Shown here piece after piece: positions 21,843 through 31,644 of a stretch of 64,000 bases of DNA. Position 1 is the stretch's first letter; every line of letters starts with the position of its first letter. The stretch lies in the NCBI GenBank assembly GCA_016209015.1, contig JACQWY010000032.1, forward strand, positions 103,427 through 167,426. The letters run 5' to 3'. The translations under genes were made by a program, and so were the position numbers. Origin of the DNA: Gammaproteobacteria bacterium. GTDB lineage: Bacteria; Pseudomonadota; Gammaproteobacteria; Ga0077536. The notes below the pieces were generated by a model that saw nothing but the letters and a program-made list of their open reading frames with translations, searched no databases and was not told where the DNA came from.

Positions 21843-23312
21843 TCAGAAGACCTCGAAGTATTCCTTGTGCTCCCAGTCCGTCACGTGCTGCAGGAAACGA
21901 TCGATCTCGCTCTGCTTCACGGCGAGGATGTAATCGACGAAGGCCGAACCGAAACCCTGGCGGTACACCTCGTTCACCTTCAGCGCCGCGGTCGCCTCCA
22001 TGAGGCTCGCCGGCAGCTTCGGCTTGTCGGAGGAATAGGGTGTGGGATCGAGCGGCCCGGGCTCGAGCTTGCGATCGAGACCGGCGAGGCCCGCGGTGAT
22101 CTGGGATGCCATGTAGAGATAGGGATTCGCGCAGGGCTCGCCGGCGCGGTTCTCGATGTGCGCGGAGTTGTCGCCGGGCTCCCCGAGCACGCGGATCATC
22201 GCGGCCCGGTTCTCCGTGCCCCAGGTGATCTTGTCGGGGGCGAAGGAGTTCGGACGGTAGCGCTTGTAGCCGTTGATCGTCGGCGTACTGAACACGCAGC
22301 CCGCGGCCGCGTTCTCGAGGATGCCGGCGACGAACTGCCGGCCGAGCGCGGAGAGCGGCCACTCGCGATCCTCGCGGTTCGTGAAGAGATTCTCGCCGGT
22401 GTGCGCCGCGCACAGCGACTGGTGCAGATGCCAGCCGCTCGCGAAGAAATTCGGCAGCGCGGGCCGCGTCATGAACGTCGCGTGATAGCCGTGACGGCGG
22501 CAGATCTGCTTCGTCGCCGTGCGGAACAGCAGCATGTTGTCCGCGCTCGTCACGCCGCGCAGCGGGTCGAACGTGAACTCGCACTGGCCCGGGCCCCACT
22601 CGTCCTCCATCGTCCGCAGCGGCAGGCCGAGCCCTTCGAGATTGTCATGCAGGATCTGCAGGATCGGATCGATCTCGTCCTGGCGTTCCTCCGTCAGATA
22701 CTGGAAGCCATGCGCGATGCAGCTCACCCGCGGCGGCTCCGGCGGCCAGCCCGACTGCTCGGGCGTCAGCATGCGATCCTCGATCTTCGTGATGTAGAAC
22801 TCGACCTCGAGTCCGCTCACGTAATCCATGCCGCACGCGTTCAACTCGGCGAGCTTCCTCTTCATCAACGCACGCGTGTCGAAGGGCACGGGCTCGCCGC
22901 TCGAGAGATGCATCTCCGAGAGGATCCAGCCCGTGCGCGCAGCCCAGGGCAGGCGGCGGAACGTCAGCGGATCGGGCACGAGGATCGCATCCGGCCCACC
23001 GGCGAGCGCGGTGACGCCCAAGCCGCCGTCCTGCGAGAACATCGGCGCGAAGATGTGGTTCGTGGTGTCCATGAACAGCGTCGCGGTCTGGAAGTCGATG
23101 CCGTTCTCGAGGGCCAGCAGGAAATCGTGGACCATGACGTGCTTGCCGCGCACGAGGCCATGCTGATCGCCCCAGGCGATGCGGATGGTGCGGAGATCGT
23201 GCTGCTTGATCTCGGCCTTGATGCGATCGATGGCCTCGCGCTGCGCCTGGTTGTGGAGCCCGTGCCGCTCGACGAATTTGCGTTGTCCGACGCTGCCGTC
23301 CTGTATGCTCAT
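21843..23312 (-). CDS. glutamine synthetase family protein (probable gamma-glutamyl-amide ligase)
   Basis: 'GLEVEFYI', 'EDEWGPGQCEFTFDP', 'FMTRPALPNFFASGWHLHQSL', 'YKRYRPNSFAPDKITWGTENRAAMIRV'. Confidence 0.87.
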   Translation of the reverse strand: MSIQDGSVGQRKFVERHGLHNQAQREAIDRIKAEIKQHDLRTIRIAWGDQHGLVRGKHVMVHDFLLALENGIDFQTATLFMDTTNHIFAPMFSQDGGLGVTALAGGPDAILVPDPLTFRRLPWAARTGWILSEMHLSSGEPVPFDTRALMKRKLAELNACGMDYVSGLEVEFYITKIEDRMLTPEQSGWPPEPPRVSCIAHGFQYLTEERQDEIDPILQILHDNLEGLGLPLRTMEDEWGPGQCEFTFDPLRGVTSADNMLLFRTATKQICRRHGYHATFMTRPALPNFFASGWHLHQSLCAAHTGENLFTNREDREWPLSALGRQFVAGILENAAAGCVFSTPTINGYKRYRPNSFAPDKITWGTENRAAMIRVLGEPGDNSAHIENRAGEPCANPYLYMASQITAGLAGLDRKLEPGPLDPTPYSSDKPKLPASLMEATAALKVNEVYRQGFGSAFVDYILAVKQSEIDRFLQHVTDWEHKEYFEVF

Positions 23313-23419
23313 CACCCGCCCCCGTTTGACTCGCCCCGGTCGAGTATAGAGAGCCGCGCCGCGGGCGCCAATGGGCCGGCGATGGCCTATCATGGCGACG
23401 AACGATTCGAGGATCCCGC

Positions 23420-24076
23420 ATGCCTGGAACAAACCTGACGCGCGACGTGCCGCTGCTCCCGGGCCGCTCCGCGCTGCTCGTGATCGACGTCCAGAACTTC
23501 TGCTGCCACGCGTCAGGCGGCATGTTCGCGGGCTGCACGCCCGCCGCGCGGGAGACGCGCTTCGGCTACTACGAGCGGCAGCTCCAGACCGTCGCCGTGC
23601 CGAACATGCAGCGGGCGATCGCGGCGTGTCGCGCGCGCGGGGTCGAAGTGATCTACACGACGATCGAGGCCCTCACCGCGGACGGCCGCGACCAGAGCCT
23701 CGACTACAAGATCAGCGGCATCCTCGTGCCGAAGGGGAGCTGGGAGGCGCGCGTGATCGCCGAGATCGCGCCGGCCGCGGACGAGATCTTCCTGCCGAAG
23801 ACGGCCTCGAGCGTCTTCAACGCGACGAACGTCGAGTACGTGCTCCGCAACCTCGGTGTCGAGCGTCTCGCGATCATGGGCGTGGTGACGGATCAATGCG
23901 TCGAGAGCGCGGTGCGCGACGCCTGTGATCGCGGCTTCCTCGTCACGCTCGTGACCGATGCCTGCGCAACGCTCTCGCAGGAGCGGCACGACGCCTCGCT
24001 GCGGGCGATCAAGGGCTATTGCCGGCAGGTGGCGACGGCGGCGCTCGTGGCGGAGTTGTCCGGGAAAGGGGGCTGA
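23420..24076 (+). CDS. isochorismatase-family cysteine hydrolase
   Basis: 'ALLVIDVQNFCCH', 'LPKTASSVFNATNVEYVLRNLGVERLAIMGVVTDQCVESAVRDACDRGF'. Confidence 0.9.
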   Translation: MPGTNLTRDVPLLPGRSALLVIDVQNFCCHASGGMFAGCTPAARETRFGYYERQLQTVAVPNMQRAIAACRARGVEVIYTTIEALTADGRDQSLDYKISGILVPKGSWEARVIAEIAPAADEIFLPKTASSVFNATNVEYVLRNLGVERLAIMGVVTDQCVESAVRDACDRGFLVTLVTDACATLSQERHDASLRAIKGYCRQVATAALVAELSGKGG

Positions 24077-24224
24077 CGCGCGGAGTGCCGGGGTCTGACG
24101 CGTGGGGGTGACCCGCTGCGCCTTCGCCGAGATCTGGCTCGCCGGAGGCTCACGGAGCAGCGCGTTATCCACGCGCGTCATACCCCGGCTTCCAGGGCGC
24201 CGAATCGAAGGCGATTCCAGAGCG

Positions 24225-24268
24225 CGAAGACCGCGATCGATGCGCCTCCTGCGTCGGCGCATCCTATA
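24225..24268 (-). repeat. REP-like palindrome, family B
   Basis: GATGCGCC-TCCTGCGTC-GGCGCATC perfect 8-bp stem within the conserved repeat. Confidence 0.75.
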
Positions 24269-24273
24269 GAGAA

Positions 24274-25602
24274 TCAGCCCCGCACCAGCTCCGTGATCCC
24301 ATAGATCAACAACCCCACCGAGCCCCCCACCAGCGTGCCGCTGAACCGGATGTACTGCAGATCGCGCCCGATGTTGAGCTCGACCTGCTCGACCATGTAG
24401 CGATCGTCCCAGGCCGCGATCTGACGTTCGATGAATTCGACGAGCTTGCCGCGATAGTCCTCGACGAAACGCGTCGCGGCGGCGTCTACGCGCTCGTTGA
24501 TCCAGGCCTGCATGTCCGTATCCGCGGCGAGCCGCGTGCCGAGCCGCACCCACATCGAGCTCAGGCGCGCGCCGAGCGCGGAATCGGCCGCGCCGAGGTC
24601 GCGGACGATCCAGCCTTTGAAATCCGTCCAGAGCTGATGCAGATACGCCGCGAGCTCGGGGCGGGCGAGGACTTCGTCGCGCAGGCGCTCGAGACGCAGT
24701 CGGTAGGCGGGATCCGATTCCAGGCGCGCGACGAACGTCGCGACCTGCACGTCGAACTCGCGGCGCACGCTGTGATCGGGATCCGCGTTGATCTCTTCCA
24801 GCAGGCGATGCACCGCGGCGACGACCTTGTCGGCGGAGAACCGCCCGAGAATCTCGTCGAGCTGGATACCGACGCGGGCGAGCCACTTGTAGCGCAGCGC
24901 ATCGAGCTCCTTCGCGATGGCGTCGATGATGCGCGCACGGATCTCCTCGCGGTCGAGCATCGCGCCGAGCTGCTTCAGCACGGCGTCGAGCAGCGCCTGG
25001 TGACGGCCGCGATCGGTGAGCGCGCCGAGGAGTTTGCCCGAGAGCTCGGCGACGTCGACCTCGAGCAGGCGGTTCGTCACCGTCGCCTGCAGGTAATGCC
25101 GCACGCGCTCGTCGTCCACGGCATCGAGCATGAAGCGCGCGGCGCGGAGCGCGTAGCCGCTGAGGGCCGCGGCATACCGGGGCGCGACGAGCGCCGCCGA
25201 GAGGCGCTGCGCGGGATTGAATTCGCGGACGCGATCGAGGACCGCGGTCGTCGTGAGGAAATGCGAGACGATGAAGCTCGACAGGCGGCGGCCGAGCGCG
25301 GCGCGGCTGCGCGGAATGATCGCAGTGTGCGGGAACGGCAGGCCGAGCGGATGGCGGAACAGCGCCGTGACCGCGAACCAGTCGGCGAGCGCGCCGACCA
25401 TCGCGGCCTCCGCGAACGCCGCGACCGCGGCGAGGCCGGGATAGCGCCCCTCCAGCGCCCGCGCGGCGGCGTAGAGCACCGTCACTGCGAGCAGCAAGCC
25501 GCTCGCGGCCCACTTCGCGCGCGACAACGCCTGCCTTCGTTCGTGGAGCGCGGAATCGGTGTCGGTCGGGCTCATGAGAAACGGGTCGTGCGTGCTGTCC
25601 AT
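24274..25602 (-). CDS. DUF445 domain-containing membrane protein
   Basis: 'AEAAMVGALADWFAVTALFRHPLGLPFPHTAIIP' N-terminal and C-terminal 'LQYIRFSGTLVGGSVGLLIYGI' signatures. Confidence 0.88.
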   Translation of the reverse strand: MDSTHDPFLMSPTDTDSALHERRQALSRAKWAASGLLLAVTVLYAAARALEGRYPGLAAVAAFAEAAMVGALADWFAVTALFRHPLGLPFPHTAIIPRSRAALGRRLSSFIVSHFLTTTAVLDRVREFNPAQRLSAALVAPRYAAALSGYALRAARFMLDAVDDERVRHYLQATVTNRLLEVDVAELSGKLLGALTDRGRHQALLDAVLKQLGAMLDREEIRARIIDAIAKELDALRYKWLARVGIQLDEILGRFSADKVVAAVHRLLEEINADPDHSVRREFDVQVATFVARLESDPAYRLRLERLRDEVLARPELAAYLHQLWTDFKGWIVRDLGAADSALGARLSSMWVRLGTRLAADTDMQAWINERVDAAATRFVEDYRGKLVEFIERQIAAWDDRYMVEQVELNIGRDLQYIRFSGTLVGGSVGLLIYGITELVRG

Positions 25603-25725
25603 GATCGTCGGACCGCGCGTCCCGCGGGCAATTCCGGGGCGTGACCGATGTCGCGTATGGTCGCAGCACGGCGCCGCGAGGGGAAGCCGTGTTACTCTGC
25701 CGGCACTTCTTCTCCTGCGACCCCG

Positions 25726-27498
25726 ATGGCGAAACCGGACACCTCGCGCCCGCGCGGCGAACTGCGCCGTCTCGGCCTCCTGCTGCGCTTCGTGCGGCCC
25801 TACTGGCCGCGTGCCGTCGCCGCCGGCATCGCGCTCGTCGTCGCGGCCTCGGCCGTGCTCGGCATCGGCCAGGGCCTGCGGCGCGTGATCGATCACGGCA
25901 TCGCGCGCGGCGATCCGGGGCTGCTCGACCAGGCGCTCGTCGGCCTGCTCGGCGTCGTCGCGGTCATGGCCGTCGCGACGTACTGCCGCTACTACTTCGT
26001 GTCCTGGCTCGGCGAGCGCGTGACGGCCGACATCCGCCGCGCGGTGTTCGATCACCTGCTCGAGCTCTCGCCCGGCTACTTCGAGCTGACGCGAACGGGG
26101 GAAGTCATCTCGCGCCTGACGAACGACACCTCGCTGCTCGAAGTCGTCATCGGCTCGTCGGTCTCGCTCGCGCTGCGCAACGTGCTGCTCATGCTCGGCG
26201 GCCTCGGCATGCTCGCCTACACGTCGCTGAAACTGACGGCCTTCGTGCTCGTCGGCGTGCCGGTCGTGCTGCTGCCCATCATCTTCGCCGGCAAGCGCGT
26301 GCGGGCGCTGTCGCGCGCGAACCAGGATCGCCTCGCGGACGTCGCGGCCTACGTCGACGAAACGCTGCACGAGATCCGCACCGTGCAGGCCTATACGCAC
26401 GAGGGCACGGACCGCGCCGGCTTCGGCGCGCGCGTCGAAACCCAGTTCGCGACCGCGAAGCGGCGCATCTCGGTGCGCGCGGCCCTGATCGCGACCGTCA
26501 TCCTGCTCGCGTTCGGCGCGATCGGCCTCATCCTCTGGATCGGCGGCCACGACGTCGTCGCGGGCCGCATCTCGCCCGGCGATCTCTCGGCGTTCGTGTT
26601 CTACGCCGTGCTCGTGGCCGGCGGCTTCGCGGCGGTCGCGGAAGTGATCGGCGATCTGCAGCGCGCCGCGGGCGCGGCCGAGCGTCTCGTCGAATTGCTC
26701 GAGACCGAGCCGCAGATCGTCGCGCCGGCTGCGCCGATCGCGTTACCAGAGCCGGCGCGCGGCGAAGTGGAATTCGAGCGCGTCGTGTTCGCCTATCCCT
26801 CGCGGCTCGACACACCGGCGCTAGACGGTATGAGCCTCCGCGTCGCGCCGGGCGAGAAGCTCGCGCTCGTCGGGCCTTCGGGCGCCGGCAAGACGACGGT
26901 GTTCCAGCTCCTGCTCCGCTTCTACGACCCGCAGTCGGGCAGCATCCGCATCGACGGCGTCGACACGCTCGCCGCCGATCCGCTGGCGCTGCGCCGCCAC
27001 CTCGCGCTCGTGCCGCAGGATCCGGTGATCTTCGCGACGAACGTGCTGGAGAACGTGCGCTATGCGCGCCCGGGGGCCTCGGTCGAGGAAGTGGAGGAAG
27101 CGTGCCACGCGGCCTATGCAAGCGAATTCATCGAACGTCTACCGCAGGGCCTCATGAGCGAGCTCGGCGAACGCGGCGTGCGCCTCTCCGGCGGCCAGCG
27201 CCAGCGCCTGGCGATCGCACGCGCCATCCTCGCGCGCCGCCCGGTGCTGCTCCTCGACGAGGCGACGAGCGCGCTCGATGCGGAATCGGAGCGCCTCGTG
27301 CAACTCGCGCTCGCCGGGCTCATGCGCGATCACACCACACTCATCATCGCCCACCGCCTCGCGACCGTGCTGAACGCGGATCGCATCGCCGTGCTCGAGC
27401 ACGGACGCATCATCGAGGTCGGCACGCATGCGGAGCTCGCGGCGGCGGGCGGGCTGTATGCGCAGCTCGCGGCGTTGCAGTTCGGGTTGGAGGCGTGA
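25726..27498 (+). CDS. ABC transporter, fused permease/ATPase
   Basis: 'VGPSGAGKTTVFQLLLRFYDP', 'LSGGQRQRLAIARAIL', 'VLLLDEATSALD'. Confidence 0.92.
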   Translation: MAKPDTSRPRGELRRLGLLLRFVRPYWPRAVAAGIALVVAASAVLGIGQGLRRVIDHGIARGDPGLLDQALVGLLGVVAVMAVATYCRYYFVSWLGERVTADIRRAVFDHLLELSPGYFELTRTGEVISRLTNDTSLLEVVIGSSVSLALRNVLLMLGGLGMLAYTSLKLTAFVLVGVPVVLLPIIFAGKRVRALSRANQDRLADVAAYVDETLHEIRTVQAYTHEGTDRAGFGARVETQFATAKRRISVRAALIATVILLAFGAIGLILWIGGHDVVAGRISPGDLSAFVFYAVLVAGGFAAVAEVIGDLQRAAGAAERLVELLETEPQIVAPAAPIALPEPARGEVEFERVVFAYPSRLDTPALDGMSLRVAPGEKLALVGPSGAGKTTVFQLLLRFYDPQSGSIRIDGVDTLAADPLALRRHLALVPQDPVIFATNVLENVRYARPGASVEEVEEACHAAYASEFIERLPQGLMSELGERGVRLSGGQRQRLAIARAILARRPVLLLDEATSALDAESERLVQLALAGLMRDHTTLIIAHRLATVLNADRIAVLEHGRIIEVGTHAELAAAGGLYAQLAALQFGLEA

Positions 27499-27565
27499 GG
27501 GGCTGCATGACGAGAACTCGTCATCAGGGAGGATCAGGCGGGTGAAGCTCTCTTACTACGCCTAG

Positions 27566-27677
27566 GGAAGCTCTGAACAAGTTCAGAGCTTCCGGCGGCA
27601 CAGGGATGTGCCGCCGTGAACAGTGGCGTAAGCCATTGTTCACGTAAGGTCGGCAAGAACCACGCTTCTTGCCGACC
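27566..27677. repeat. cluster of four consecutive hairpins
   Basis: Stems 27566-27593 (13 bp), 27594-27615 (9 bp), 27616-27643 (12 bp, one G.T), 27648-27677 (12 bp). Confidence 0.85.
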
Positions 27678-27842
27678 GTGCTCTGAAAAGTCCAGGATGG
27701 GGACGAGGATCGATATGGCTGCAGTTGGCCGGTTCGATCCTGATGTGAACTCGATCTTGAATAGGACAGCGCCATCGACCTCGAGAGGGATCGGCAGCAG
27801 ATTGTCGAAGGCGATACCAAGTGTAACGCCACGCGCCGGCCG

Positions 27843-28031
27843 TCAGCGGGGAGCTTCGATCCCGAGGTCTTTGCAGATCTTACGCACAAGTTGGTCATCT
27901 ATCTCCCGGTGACGCGGGACTGCCGACCGCTTGCCGGATTCCTGATGCTGCCACCAGGACTGCCGCCCACCCTCTCGCGACAGGGCACATCCCATCAGCT
28001 CGAGATGGCGGACCAGATCCCGCCGCTTCAT
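27843..28031 (-). CDS. hicA: HicA-like toxin (possible active-site variant)
   Basis: 'MKRRDLVRHLELMGCALSREGGRQSWWQHQESGKRSAVPRHREIDDQLVRKICKDLGIEAPR'; overlaps the upstream HicB-like gene. Confidence 0.72.
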   Translation of the reverse strand: MKRRDLVRHLELMGCALSREGGRQSWWQHQESGKRSAVPRHREIDDQLVRKICKDLGIEAPR

Positions 28032-28240
28032 ACGGCGATTTCCATCTCCTCGTATTCGCCTCCCGCCGCGCGGAGGGCATCCAGCCGATTGAATTCGAGC
28101 GCCTCCCTCAGCGTGACACGCAGCGTATCGAGCAATCCCTCGCGCGAGGCTTCCTGACAATTCACGCCGGGCACTTCCTGGATCCAGCCGATCCACCAGG
28201 CGCCTTCCTGTTTGATGACGGCCGTGTAATTCGTATTCAT
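28028..28240 (-). CDS. hicB: HicB-like antitoxin
   Basis: 'MNTNYTAVIKQEGAWWIGWIQEVPGVNCQEASREGLLDTLRVTLREALEFNR' short HicB fold; 4-nt overlap with the toxin gene. Confidence 0.75.
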   Translation of the reverse strand: MNTNYTAVIKQEGAWWIGWIQEVPGVNCQEASREGLLDTLRVTLREALEFNRLDALRAAGGEYEEMEIAV

Positions 28241-28341
28241 GGCCAGAGTGTATTCCTATTCCTACGGCAGCAAAATCAGGCAACGGGCGTGACCGCCGTG
28301 TCCGGTCGGTGAGAATTTCCTTTGCTGATCGGGCATACGCC

Positions 28342-29988
28342 TCAACTCCCCGCGATCGCCGCCCCGACCAGCGCCTGCGCCTCGTGGATGATGGCCTCCA
28401 GGTGATCGCGCCCTTTGAAGCTCTCGGCGTAGATCTTGTAGATGTTCTCCGTGCCCGAGGGCCGCGCGGCGAACCAGCCGTTCGCGGCGACGACCTTGAT
28501 GCCGCCGATCGCCTGATCGTTGCCGGGCGCTCTGCTCAGCACCTGCTCGATGCGCTCGCCGGCGAGCGTCTTGCCGGTGACGGCGGCGGGCTCGAGCTTC
28601 TTCAGGCGATCTTTCTGCGCGGGCGTCGCCGGCGCGTCGATGCGATCGTAGTAGGGCGCGCCGAATTCCTGCGTGAGCTCGCGGTAGCGCTCGCCGGGGT
28701 CCTTGCCCGTGACTGCGGTGATCTCGGCGGCGAGCAGATTGAGGATGAGGCCGTCCTTGTCCGTGCTCCACACCGTGCCGTCGCGACGCAGGAACGAAGC
28801 CCCCGCGCTCTCCTCGCCGCCGAAGCCGAGCGTGCCGTCGTAGAGGCCGTCGACGAACCACTTGAAGCCGACCGGCACTTCGACGAGGGTGCGGCCGAGG
28901 CGCGCGGCGAGACGGTCGATCATGCTCGAGCTGACGAGCGTCTTGCCGATGCCTGCGGCCGCGCGCCAACCCGGTCGATGGCTGAAGAGATGGTCGATCG
29001 CGACCGCGAGGTAATGATTCGGCGCGAGCAGCCCGGTGCTGCGCGTGACGATGCCGTGACGATCGTGATCGGCATCGCACGCGAACGCGACCTGGAATCG
29101 ATCCTTCAGGCCGACGAGACTCTGCATGACGTGCGTCGACGAGGGATCCATGCGGAGCTGGCCGTCCCAGTCGACCGTCATGAAGCGGAACGTCGGATCG
29201 ACGAGCGGATTGACGACCGTGAGGTCGAGGCGATAGTGCTCGGCGATCCGCCCCCAGTAGTGCACGCCCGCGCCGCCCAGCGGATCGACGCCGAGCTTCA
29301 CGCCGGATTTCGCGATCGCCTCCATGTCGACGACGGACGCGAGATCGGCGACGTAGGCCGTGAGGTAGTCGTGGGTGTGCGTCGTCGCGGCGAGGCGTGC
29401 GGTCTCGTAGCTCACGCGCTGCACGCCCTCGAGCTTCGCGGCGAGGAGCTCGTTCGCGAGCTTCTCGATGACGGTGGTCGCATCGGTGCCGGCCGGGCCG
29501 CCGTTCGGCGGATTGTACTTGAAGCCGCCGTCCTGAGGCGGATTGTGCGAGGGTGTGATGAGGATGCCGTCCGCGAGGCCGGCGCTGCGGCCGCGGTTGT
29601 GAGCCAGGATCGCATGCGAGACCGCGGGCGTCGGCGTGTAGTCCGTGCCGGTCGCGATCATGACGTCGATGCCGTGCGCCGCGAGCACCTCGAGCGCGCT
29701 CGCATGGGCGGGCACCGAGAGTGCGTGCGTGTCCATGCCGAGGAAGAGCGGGCCCGTGATGCCCTGTTGCTTGCGGTAGCGGCAGATCGCCTCGGTGATC
29801 GCGAGGATGTGCGCCTCGTTGAACGAGCGATGGAACGCCGAGCCGCGATGGCCCGAGGTGCCGAACGCGACGCGCTCCGTCGGCACGCCGGGGTCGGGCG
29901 TTTCCGTGTAGTACGCGGTGATGAGCTTCGGCACGTCGACGAGCATGTCGGGCGTCGGCAGGTGGCCGGCGGCGGTACTGAGTTTCAT
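28342..29988 (-). CDS. pgm: phosphoglucomutase (alpha-D-glucose-phosphate specific)
   Basis: 'GTSGHRGSAF', 'ILITPSHNPPQDGGFKYNPPNGGPA', 'ACDADHDRHGIV', 'GFGGEESAGASFLRRDG', 'RPSGTENIYKIY'. Confidence 0.95.
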   Translation of the reverse strand: MKLSTAAGHLPTPDMLVDVPKLITAYYTETPDPGVPTERVAFGTSGHRGSAFHRSFNEAHILAITEAICRYRKQQGITGPLFLGMDTHALSVPAHASALEVLAAHGIDVMIATGTDYTPTPAVSHAILAHNRGRSAGLADGILITPSHNPPQDGGFKYNPPNGGPAGTDATTVIEKLANELLAAKLEGVQRVSYETARLAATTHTHDYLTAYVADLASVVDMEAIAKSGVKLGVDPLGGAGVHYWGRIAEHYRLDLTVVNPLVDPTFRFMTVDWDGQLRMDPSSTHVMQSLVGLKDRFQVAFACDADHDRHGIVTRSTGLLAPNHYLAVAIDHLFSHRPGWRAAAGIGKTLVSSSMIDRLAARLGRTLVEVPVGFKWFVDGLYDGTLGFGGEESAGASFLRRDGTVWSTDKDGLILNLLAAEITAVTGKDPGERYRELTQEFGAPYYDRIDAPATPAQKDRLKKLEPAAVTGKTLAGERIEQVLSRAPGNDQAIGGIKVVAANGWFAARPSGTENIYKIYAESFKGRDHLEAIIHEAQALVGAAIAGS

Positions 29989-30137
29989 GGCTGTCCTTCT
30001 GCTTTCGTTCCGGGGTGGACCCTGTCCCGATCATAGCGGCGATCGGGGGGCGCGGTGCAGGCGCATGCCGTGCTCCGGTATCATCCGCCCATGCCGTTTT
30101 CCGCCGATCGACACCGGGCCGGTCCGGGGCCTGCCGC

Positions 30138-31619
30138 GTGAACCCGCTGCGCAAGCTCGCCGGCGAGACGGCGATCTACGGGCTGAGCACGATCGTGGGG
30201 CGCCTGCTGAACTACGTGCTCGTCCCGTTCTTCACCTATGTGTTCGGGCAGCCGGCGGATCTCGGTCTCAACACCGAGTTCTACGCCTATATCTCCTTCC
30301 TCGGCGTGATCTTCACCTACGGCATGGAGGCGGCGCTCTTCCGCTTCGGCACGACGGAGGACGATCCGGCGCGGGTCTATGCCACCGCGCAGCGCGCCGT
30401 GCTCGTTTCGACGCTCGCACTCGCCGTGCCCGTCATGGTGTGGGCCGGACCGATCGCCGGGGCGCTGCGCCACGGGGGGCATCCGGAATACGTGGTGTGG
30501 AGCATGCTCATCGTCGCGCTCGACGCGCTGACGGCGCTGCCGTTCGCGCGCCTGCGCGCCGCGCACCGGGCCTGGCGCTTCGCGAGCTTGAAGCTCGCGA
30601 ACATCGCCGTGAACCTCGCGATCAATTTCTTCCTCATCGGCTGGTGCAAGTGGCACTACGAGCACGCACCGGAATCGCTGTGGGCGCAGTTCTATGATCC
30701 GCGCATCGGTATCGCCTATGCCTTCATCGCGAACGCCGTCGCGAGCGGCGTGACGCTGCTGCTGCTCGCCCCGGAGTTCCGCGGGCTCGGCGCCGGTTTC
30801 GACGCGACGCTGTTGAAGCGCATGCTCCGCTATGCGCTGCCATTGCTCGTCGTCGGCCTCGCCGGCATGGTGAACGAGACGCTCGATCGCATTCTGTTGA
30901 AATACCTGCTGCCCGAAGAGACCGCGCTCACCGCCGTCGGCATCTACGGGGCGTGCTACAAGATTTCGATCATCATGTCGCTCTTCATCCAGGCCTTCCG
31001 CTATGCGGCCGAGCCGTTCTTCTACGCACATGCCGCGAGCGAGCGCGCGCCGGAGACGTACGCGTTCGTGATGAAGGCCTTCGTGGTCTGTTGTGCCGGC
31101 ATCTATCTCGGCACGCTCGTGAACATGGCGTGGATCCAGTATCTCGTCGGGCCGAATTATCGCGCCGGCCTCGGCGTCGTGCCGATACTCCTGCTCGCGA
31201 ACCTCTGTCTCGGCGTCTATTACAACCTCTCGATCTGGTACAAGCTCACGGACCGCACCGGCGCCGGAGCGCTCATCACGCTCTTCGGCGCGGCCGTTAC
31301 GCTCGCGCTGAACTGGCTGCTCATCCCGCGCCTCGGCTACCTGGGCTCGGCCTGGGCGACGCTCGCCTGCTATGCGCTCATGGCCGCGGTCTCGTATCGC
31401 GCCGGCCAGCGCCACTATCCCGTGCCCTACGAGAGCGGGCGGCTGCTCGTCTACGTCGGCGCGGCTATCCTGCTCGCGTCGGGCGCGGCACGGATCGTGC
31501 TCGATGCGCCCGTACTCGAGCTCCTGGCGAGGAATCTCATGCTGCTGCCTTTCATCGCCCTCGTCCTGTGGTGGGAACGGCCGGCAGTCGCGCGCCTGCT
31601 GCGGGCGCGTGCGGCATGA
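30138..31619 (+). CDS. polysaccharide/oligosaccharide flippase (MATE/MVF-like)
   Basis: GTG start; ~12 hydrophobic segments; 'LAGETAIYGLSTIVGRLLNYVLVPFFTYVF'. Confidence 0.82.
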   Translation: MNPLRKLAGETAIYGLSTIVGRLLNYVLVPFFTYVFGQPADLGLNTEFYAYISFLGVIFTYGMEAALFRFGTTEDDPARVYATAQRAVLVSTLALAVPVMVWAGPIAGALRHGGHPEYVVWSMLIVALDALTALPFARLRAAHRAWRFASLKLANIAVNLAINFFLIGWCKWHYEHAPESLWAQFYDPRIGIAYAFIANAVASGVTLLLLAPEFRGLGAGFDATLLKRMLRYALPLLVVGLAGMVNETLDRILLKYLLPEETALTAVGIYGACYKISIIMSLFIQAFRYAAEPFFYAHAASERAPETYAFVMKAFVVCCAGIYLGTLVNMAWIQYLVGPNYRAGLGVVPILLLANLCLGVYYNLSIWYKLTDRTGAGALITLFGAAVTLALNWLLIPRLGYLGSAWATLACYALMAAVSYRAGQRHYPVPYESGRLLVYVGAAILLASGAARIVLDAPVLELLARNLMLLPFIALVLWWERPAVARLLRARAA

Positions 31620-31644
31620 GCGGCACCGCAGCGGGGCGCGCGCG

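Noticed and set aside
28309-30036. 575-aa plus-strand ORF opposite pgm
   Set aside because: Shadow ORF of a conserved phosphoglucomutase.
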